A stretch of 43,538 nucleotides of DNA from Fidelibacterota bacterium (GTDB taxonomy: Bacteria; Verrucomicrobiota; Kiritimatiellia; JAIPIQ01): positions 1 to 43,538 of the forward strand of contig JAIPIQ010000003.1 of assembly GCA_021734645.1 (NCBI GenBank), written 5' to 3'. The position numbers and the translations under genes are program-made. This document shows positions 37,579 to 43,538 of this stretch, in pieces. Numbering within the stretch: the first letter of the stretch is position 1; the number at the start of each line of letters is the position of its first letter. The notes beneath the pieces were generated by a model. The model saw only the letters and a program-made list of their open reading frames with translations, did not search any database and was not told where the DNA came from.

Positions 37579-37592
37579 CCTCAGAAATAGCA

Positions 37593-37621
37593 TTGACACG
37601 TATATCATCAGCATATACCGT
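37593..37621 (+). promoter_or_regulatory. brnTA promoter/operator: TTGACA plus dyad GTATAT-N7-ATATAC
   Basis: TTGACA 37593-37598; perfect dyad 37600-37618 between the -35 and -10 regions; start codon at 37628 without an evident Shine-Dalgarno. Confidence 0.55.
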
Positions 37622-37627
37622 TTGCTC

Positions 37628-37927
37628 ATGATAGAAACTTTATCACTGCCCGAATTCGAGGGCTTCGACTGGGACGCGGGAAACATTGAGAAGAACTGGC
37701 TCGCGCACCAAGTAACGCCACAGGAAGCGGAACAGGTGTTTTTCAACCGCCCGCTTGTCGTCGCCGCCGACGTCAAGCACTCTCGATTCGAGAAGCGATA
37801 TCTGGTTCTTGGTCAAACAGATAAAGACAGACCTCTGTTCGTTGCATTCACGATGCGAAAAGGGCGTATTCGCGTCATTTCCGCACGAGATATGAAGAGG
37901 AAGGAAAGAATGGTGTACGAATTATGA
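37628..37927 (+). CDS. brnT: BrnT family type II toxin
   Basis: FEGFDWDAGNIEKNWLAHQVTPQEAEQVFFNRPLVV...EKRYLVLGQTDKDRPLFVAFTMRKGRIRVISARDMKRKER. Confidence 0.93.
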   Translation: MIETLSLPEFEGFDWDAGNIEKNWLAHQVTPQEAEQVFFNRPLVVAADVKHSRFEKRYLVLGQTDKDRPLFVAFTMRKGRIRVISARDMKRKERMVYEL

Positions 37928-38211
37928 AAAAAATACCGACATTCAAGACGGAAGCCGAAGAGCAGGCATTCTGGGCGTCCCACGACTCGACCGAGTATGT
38001 TGATTGGTCGACAGCTAAGCGTGTCGTGTTTCCGAATCTCAAGCCCTCAACCCAAACGATCTCCCTGCGCCTTCCTCAAGCGATGCTTGAGGAACTCAAG
38101 CTTCTGGCGAACAAACGCGATGTACCCTATCAGTCATTGTTAAAGATATTCCTGTCGGAACGGATTGAATCTGAATTCCAGAGACACGAGGGCAAATTGG
38201 CAAGGGTCTGA
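37924..38211 (+). CDS. BrnA/CopG-type ribbon-helix-helix antitoxin
   Basis: TISLRLPQAMLEELKLLANKRDVPYQSLLKIFLSERI; ATGA overlap with brnT. Confidence 0.88.
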   Translation: MKKIPTFKTEAEEQAFWASHDSTEYVDWSTAKRVVFPNLKPSTQTISLRLPQAMLEELKLLANKRDVPYQSLLKIFLSERIESEFQRHEGKLARV

Positions 38212-38327
38212 CAAACCCAATGCAGGCCTGCCCGCACCGCGCTGAGCCAGGCGATCAAGCCGCTCTACCCACATACTGCGCAGACCCGGTCCATTGACGA
38301 TTCACTCATCCAGATCAGGAAATGGGC

Positions 38328-41300
38328 TCAGGGTGTTGTGACCTCCACGATTCCGCCGCCGTGGACGCTGCGGATATCGGGATCGTACATATCCGAAACG
38401 GTGACGGGCGGGTGGGCATACGTTCCGGGGGTCACGGCCCGCACGGCATAGTAGAAGGCATACCGGCCATGGAAGGAACCGGTGAAGACCAGGAGCCGGT
38501 CGTCGCGGATGTCCTGGTGGCGGGTGGGCAGCAATTGTTTGGGCACCCAGTTGAATTGCTGGCTGGTGGCTAGCTTCGGGTTTTCAATTTCCCAACCGGC
38601 CGGGAGCAGATCTTCGATCACCATCTGGTCCAATGAGCGCCCGAGGGAATCGAGCGTCAGACGCACCACCACCATATCGCCCTGGACGAGGGTCTCCGGG
38701 TCGAGCGACTGGCCCTGCCGGTCGAGGAATTCCCGCCGGATGGCGACCCCCGCATCCCCGGCGGGTTCGGGTTCGCGCCCCACCCCCTCGTGGCGGACCA
38801 TGAGGTAAAGCGCACCCGGACCATGGTTCTTCACGATCACCGGGCCGACCGCCGCCGCCTCGACCGCCCAGCGGGTCTCCTCGTCCGTGTCGGCAATCGT
38901 CTGGCGGTGGCCTTCCGCGCGGGTCAGTTCGGCTGTGAACGGCTGGCGGGTGGCGGCGGCGTGCTGCTCGAATTTGCCCAGGGCCAGCAGGGCCATGGCG
39001 TTATCCTGGGTATTGCCCCAATGGCCGTTGTGCTGGCGGTCCTGCAGGTAACGCGCCAGGTGGAAGACCTGTTCGGCGCGCGGATCGGCATCGAGCCAGG
39101 CCGAGAGCAGGAGGGCGGCTTCGCGCACATCACTGTTGAGTATGACGCCCGGCAGGCGGGGGCGGGGTTGCGGCATGGGCAGGCGGTGCAGACGCTCGAC
39201 GGCCTGGCGCGGTTCGCCCGCCAGGAGCAGGGCGGCGACGGTGTGAATCTGGCCGTCGTAGTACAGGCGGTCAAACTGCTCGCGCAGGCGCGCGTTCCAG
39301 CCGACATCCGGGGTGCCGGCGCGGGCCAGGATATGGCAGGCATAGGCGCGCTCGCTCATATCCGCGAGCCAGGGCGCCTCGCCCACCACGATGGGCGGGT
39401 TGTGCTGCAAGCGCTGGCGCAACCAGCCCAGGGCGGACTCGAGCCGGTCGGCCGGCACCGGGAAGCCGGCCGCGCGCGCCTCGACGAGAAAATGCGTGGC
39501 GTAGAGCGAGGCCTCGCTTTCGACTTCCCGGGCGAAGGGCCAATAGGCGAACCCGCCGTTGGCGCGCTGCATGGAGAGTGCGCGCAGGATGGCGGGCGGC
39601 ACGCGCTCGGACAGGTCGCCGACGGCGGTTTGGCCGGGCCGCGGGGGGAGCGGCCAGTGAGCGGCGTAGAGCAGAGGAAAGGCGCCCGAGACCGTCTGTT
39701 CCAGGCAGCCGTAGGGATAGTACATTACGTATTCGAGCGCGCGGGCCCAGCGCAGCGCGGGCAGCGCGGACAGCGCGCCCGCCTGGGAAATCGAAGCCGG
39801 GAGCCAGTCCGGCGGCGGATCAAGCCGGATCTCGTCGCCCGCCTGCACCACCCGGTTTTCCGTTTGAATCCGGGTGCCGGCCGCGGGCCGCACCGCCAGC
39901 TCGATGACCTCGCGCGAGGAGTCCGGACCGGCTTCGATTTCGACCACACAGCGGGCCGTGCCGGAACCGGGGCCGGCCGTGAGCGTAAAGGGCACGTGGG
40001 CTGAAGCGCCGGCGGCCAGCGCCACGGTCTGGTCCGGCTGCGCATTCTGCAAGGGACCGCCCACGGTCATCCGCACCTGGACCGCGCGCTCGATCGGGCT
40101 TTCGTTGTGCAACGTCACCAGCGCTTCGGCCCGGTCTCCAATGGCCAGAAAGCGCGGCAGAGCGACCTGGGCGACCACATCGCGTTTGACCTGCACCTGG
40201 CTTTGGGCCGTGCCGATCTGCCGCGCGTTGTAGGCCACCGCCATCAAGCGCAGGGTCCCGCTGAATTCCGGCACATCCAGCGCGACCGTCGCCTGGCCTT
40301 GCGCGTCCAGCTCGACGCCGGCCTGCCACAGGGCCACCGGTCGGAAGCGCTGGGCGCGGATCGGATTCAACCGGCGGCGCAGCAGGCTCTCCATATCGCC
40401 GCCGGCCGCTGAAACGACCGCCACCTGTTCGTCCACCAGGGGCAGCAATTCCTGATACAAATCAAAGGCCATGACCCCCAGCCGCCGCTGGGCCCGAAAG
40501 AGCTGATTCGGATCCGGCGCGGCAAAGGCCGTCAGCAGGCAGATGCCCTCATCCACGGCCATGAGCGTGGCGGCGCCCGTTACCGGCTGACCGTCTTCGT
40601 CGCGCACGGTCACCGTGGCCGCCAGGCGGGATTGGGGCCGCAGGACGGCCGGCGCGGCGATCTCGACTTGCAATGCCCGCCCCGGCCGGACAACCGGCAG
40701 GGCAATCGCGCCGAGGGCGCGGTGGGGACTGCCGACCGTTTCAGCGCTGACCGGCCGGATCACCGTCACGGTACAGTATACATTCGGCGCGTAGGTCGCA
40801 TCAACCGACACTTCCAGCTCGGCCGTATTCTTCTCCAGGCGCACGATCTGGGCCGCCCGGACCCGGTCGGTTTCGATGGTCAACAGGGCCATGCCGCTGA
40901 AGGGCGCCCGGACTTGCAGGCGGGCGACGTCTCCCGGCGCATAGTGCGCGCGGTCCCAGGCCAATTCAACCCGGCCCGGTTCTTCCCGGCTCCAGGCCAC
41001 CCAGCGCTGCTCGGGATCGGCGGCGTACAGGGTCAGGCGCGTGGCCGCGCCGGAAGCCGGATCCCGCGCCAGCAGGGTATATTCCCCCGGCGCGTCCAGG
41101 CTGAAAGTCCAGTCCGCCGGCGCGCCTGTCCCCGCCAGGGTATCCTCGCGAATGACCGACTGCTTGCGTTCGGATTTCCATTCGTAGCGGCCATCGCTAT
41201 TGCGGCGCAGCACCGAATTCCATGTGATCCGGGCCAAGGTGAGCTGCAGGGGCTTGGCGGCGTCATAGGGCGTGCCGTCGGGGGCCACCTCGACCACGCT

Positions 41301-43532
41301 CACCCGCTGGGGATCGCCTACCCGCAGGGCGCCGCGCGCCGCCGGCCGCAGTCCGATATAGAACGGATAAGCGTCCAGCGCCGCGGAACCATAGCCCGTC
41401 ACGGCCCGCCCGCTGGCTTCCTGCACCGTGGCCTGACATACAACCTGCAGGGCGGCGGCCGGACGCCAGGCCGCATGGGTCTCGACCGTGAACCGCGCCC
41501 GGCCCTCGTCATCGAGCACCTGCCGGCCCAAGGGCCGTTGCACGGGAGCGAAGGTCCGTTCCGGGTCGCCGAAGGTCCAGCCGGTCCACGCCGCCGGCGC
41601 GAATGGCACAGGCTTGATGGTGACATGGCCCTCGACCGGCAAACCGGCCGCCGGCCGGCCAAAAAGATGCTCGCTCCAGACGCCGAAGGCACTGGGCGCG
41701 CCCGCCGGGGCGCGCTCGGGCGGCGCGTCAATCGTGACCCGGATTTGGGGCGGCACGAAATCTTCGAGGGCGATGGTGGTTTCGCCCAGTACGGTGAAGG
41801 TTCCGGGCAGCGCCAGTTCGAGGGTATCCCGGCCCGTGGGCAGATACGCGGGCAGCTCGACGGTTGCGCGCGCGGCGCCGTAGGGATCGAGCGTGACCGG
41901 CAGATCGCGGAAGACGCGCCCGTCCGGCCGCCGTACCCGGAACACCACCGGGAACTCACCCGGCGCCTCGAGCTGGTCGTTGCGCGCCAGGGCTTCGATC
42001 ATCACGGTCTCCCCGGGCCGGTACACGCCGCGCTCGGTATAGACCGCCGCCTCGGTCGCCCCGGCCGCCAAATACTCGCGCCCCTCGAGGCCGGGGCCCT
42101 GATTCACCCGCGTGCGCCGTAAATCAATGTACGATAGATCATCGCCCCGGCGGGCCACCACCAGGAACGGCTCCTCGTTGTCAAAGTCGTCGAATTGCAC
42201 GCAGCCCCGGGCATCGGTCACCCCTCGCGCCAGTTCCTCGTTGCTGCGAGCGTATACCGCCACCTCGACCCCCTCGAGCGGCTCGGCTGCGAGCAAGGAA
42301 TTGACCCACACCAGCATGCCGGACGCATGGACGCGCGCGGTCAAACCCAGATCGCTGATCACCACCAGGCGGCCCTGCGATGGGATATGCTTGCCCCCGA
42401 GATCGAGCCAGTAGACCCCCCGGGGGTTGGCGCCGGCCAAGTCCCGCAGGTGCAGCACGGTCCGGGCGCGCTCGTTCGGCGCCGCGGTCACAAGGTTCGT
42501 GTGGGTCACAGCCCGGGCGTGCAGATGCTGGACCACCCGGTCATACCCGTAATACCCATACATATGCTCCGTATCCCGCAGCACAAGCTGCGCCAGATTG
42601 TTGGCCAGGACCGGATACAGGGTCGCCTCGTAGGCTTCGAGGTTGACCGTGATCAACGGCAGGGCCAGGCGCCCGGTGGGAGCCAGGTAGCGCCCCACGG
42701 CGTCAACGTGCAAACCGGCCGGCCGGTCGGGGAACTGGATCGTCCGCGTGACGGCCGCCAGCAGCGGGGCGCCATTTTCGGCGGGCAGCCCCTCGCGCAG
42801 GGTGACTGTATACACGCCGCCCGGCTTGAAATCGCCGCGCAGCCTGGCCCGGCCGGCACCCGTATAATGGATCGAGTAGGCCACGGGCGGATCCAAGGCG
42901 ATGTACTCCTCCAGTCCGTCGGCCTGGGGCGTCGCGGTAAACATGATATCGAGTTGGTCGCTGCCAAAGGAGGCGCTCTCGGCCGTGCACTTCAGGAAAC
43001 GCATGGCGCGACTGAGACCGGTTTTCCCGCTCTGTTCGCGCGCGGAAGGCGAAGCCGCCTGCCCGGCGCCCGCGGGCAGCCCCACCCCCAAGTGATATTT
43101 CAACTGGTCGCTCATCACCGGCTCGGTTTCGATCAACACGTGTTCGCCGGCGCTCTCGCCCAACAATTGAAAGGCCACCTCCTGCCCGCCCTCTTCCGTC
43201 AGCGTCAGAAACCGCGGCAACTGGGCCGCGTCCGGCGGCACGTTGAATTCCAGCCGCAGGGTGACTTCCCGGACGTGACCCAAGTTCACCTGGGCCACCT
43301 GCTCGAGGCGCAGGGCTTCCGCCGGAGGCGCCGGGGGCGCCAGCACCTCGGCGCCCGGGGTGGTATGCCCCGGCTGCGGCGCCCACCGCCACACGCCATA
43401 GGCATTGACCAGCAGGAACGCCAGCCCCAGCGCAAACCAACGCCCGCCCCCGCGCCGCGGACGCCCCGCGCCGCCGGGCGCCCCGGCCTCCTCCAACTCC
43501 GCCTCCTCCGCAAAGTCTTCCGGCGCGTCCAT
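38328..43532 (-). CDS. Alpha-2-macroglobulin family protein (frame still open at the window edge; true start may lie beyond)
   Basis: 1734 aa, N-terminal TM helix, AVYTERGVYRPGETV, thioester motif YPYGCLEQT (codons at 39696-39710). Confidence 0.95.
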   Translation of the reverse strand: MDAPEDFAEEAELEEAGAPGGAGRPRRGGGRWFALGLAFLLVNAYGVWRWAPQPGHTTPGAEVLAPPAPPAEALRLEQVAQVNLGHVREVTLRLEFNVPPDAAQLPRFLTLTEEGGQEVAFQLLGESAGEHVLIETEPVMSDQLKYHLGVGLPAGAGQAASPSAREQSGKTGLSRAMRFLKCTAESASFGSDQLDIMFTATPQADGLEEYIALDPPVAYSIHYTGAGRARLRGDFKPGGVYTVTLREGLPAENGAPLLAAVTRTIQFPDRPAGLHVDAVGRYLAPTGRLALPLITVNLEAYEATLYPVLANNLAQLVLRDTEHMYGYYGYDRVVQHLHARAVTHTNLVTAAPNERARTVLHLRDLAGANPRGVYWLDLGGKHIPSQGRLVVISDLGLTARVHASGMLVWVNSLLAAEPLEGVEVAVYARSNEELARGVTDARGCVQFDDFDNEEPFLVVARRGDDLSYIDLRRTRVNQGPGLEGREYLAAGATEAAVYTERGVYRPGETVMIEALARNDQLEAPGEFPVVFRVRRPDGRVFRDLPVTLDPYGAARATVELPAYLPTGRDTLELALPGTFTVLGETTIALEDFVPPQIRVTIDAPPERAPAGAPSAFGVWSEHLFGRPAAGLPVEGHVTIKPVPFAPAAWTGWTFGDPERTFAPVQRPLGRQVLDDEGRARFTVETHAAWRPAAALQVVCQATVQEASGRAVTGYGSAALDAYPFYIGLRPAARGALRVGDPQRVSVVEVAPDGTPYDAAKPLQLTLARITWNSVLRRNSDGRYEWKSERKQSVIREDTLAGTGAPADWTFSLDAPGEYTLLARDPASGAATRLTLYAADPEQRWVAWSREEPGRVELAWDRAHYAPGDVARLQVRAPFSGMALLTIETDRVRAAQIVRLEKNTAELEVSVDATYAPNVYCTVTVIRPVSAETVGSPHRALGAIALPVVRPGRALQVEIAAPAVLRPQSRLAATVTVRDEDGQPVTGAATLMAVDEGICLLTAFAAPDPNQLFRAQRRLGVMAFDLYQELLPLVDEQVAVVSAAGGDMESLLRRRLNPIRAQRFRPVALWQAGVELDAQGQATVALDVPEFSGTLRLMAVAYNARQIGTAQSQVQVKRDVVAQVALPRFLAIGDRAEALVTLHNESPIERAVQVRMTVGGPLQNAQPDQTVALAAGASAHVPFTLTAGPGSGTARCVVEIEAGPDSSREVIELAVRPAAGTRIQTENRVVQAGDEIRLDPPPDWLPASISQAGALSALPALRWARALEYVMYYPYGCLEQTVSGAFPLLYAAHWPLPPRPGQTAVGDLSERVPPAILRALSMQRANGGFAYWPFAREVESEASLYATHFLVEARAAGFPVPADRLESALGWLRQRLQHNPPIVVGEAPWLADMSERAYACHILARAGTPDVGWNARLREQFDRLYYDGQIHTVAALLLAGEPRQAVERLHRLPMPQPRPRLPGVILNSDVREAALLLSAWLDADPRAEQVFHLARYLQDRQHNGHWGNTQDNAMALLALGKFEQHAAATRQPFTAELTRAEGHRQTIADTDEETRWAVEAAAVGPVIVKNHGPGALYLMVRHEGVGREPEPAGDAGVAIRREFLDRQGQSLDPETLVQGDMVVVRLTLDSLGRSLDQMVIEDLLPAGWEIENPKLATSQQFNWVPKQLLPTRHQDIRDDRLLVFTGSFHGRYAFYYAVRAVTPGTYAHPPVTVSDMYDPDIRSVHGGGIVEVTTP

Positions 43533-43538
43533 CTCGCC

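Noticed and set aside
1-43538. tRNA, rRNA or integrase genes marking an island boundary
   Set aside because: None seen by eye on either strand; a tRNAscan/Infernal search was not possible, so small RNAs cannot be excluded.

Overview
GC-rich window of bacterial chromosome. Gene content (Ilv5-like ketol-acid reductoisomerase, DUF481, BspA-type LRR protein, giant alpha-2-macroglobulin) suggests a PVC-type lineage, but this is a guess. Housekeeping and envelope genes occupy most of it: sugar isomerase C-terminus, M50 protease, GspK-like pseudopilin, DAG-kinase-like lipid kinase, a minus-strand block guaB / MBL hydrolase / OMF-MFP-RND efflux pump, ilvC, LolA-like and OmpW-like proteins, a four-gene glycoconjugate operon, M20 peptidase, signal peptidase I, CobW-like GTPase and an alpha-2-macroglobulin. 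The accessory part holds: (a) a vapBC remnant bounded by a 14-bp direct repeat; (b) a tightly coupled four-gene defence-like operon at about 25.5-34.3 kb: PLD-SNF2 helicase, DUF4062-GHKL-wHTH protein, large Eco57I/DrmMI-like N6-adenine methylase, ORF6N protein; (c) a repeat-rich intergenic region with several palindromes; (d) a brnTA module preceded by a symmetric array of four 18-bp palindromes. The accessory genes carry apparent single-nucleotide frameshifts or nonsense changes, while long core genes are intact. All calls come from reading the sequence; no homology search was run.
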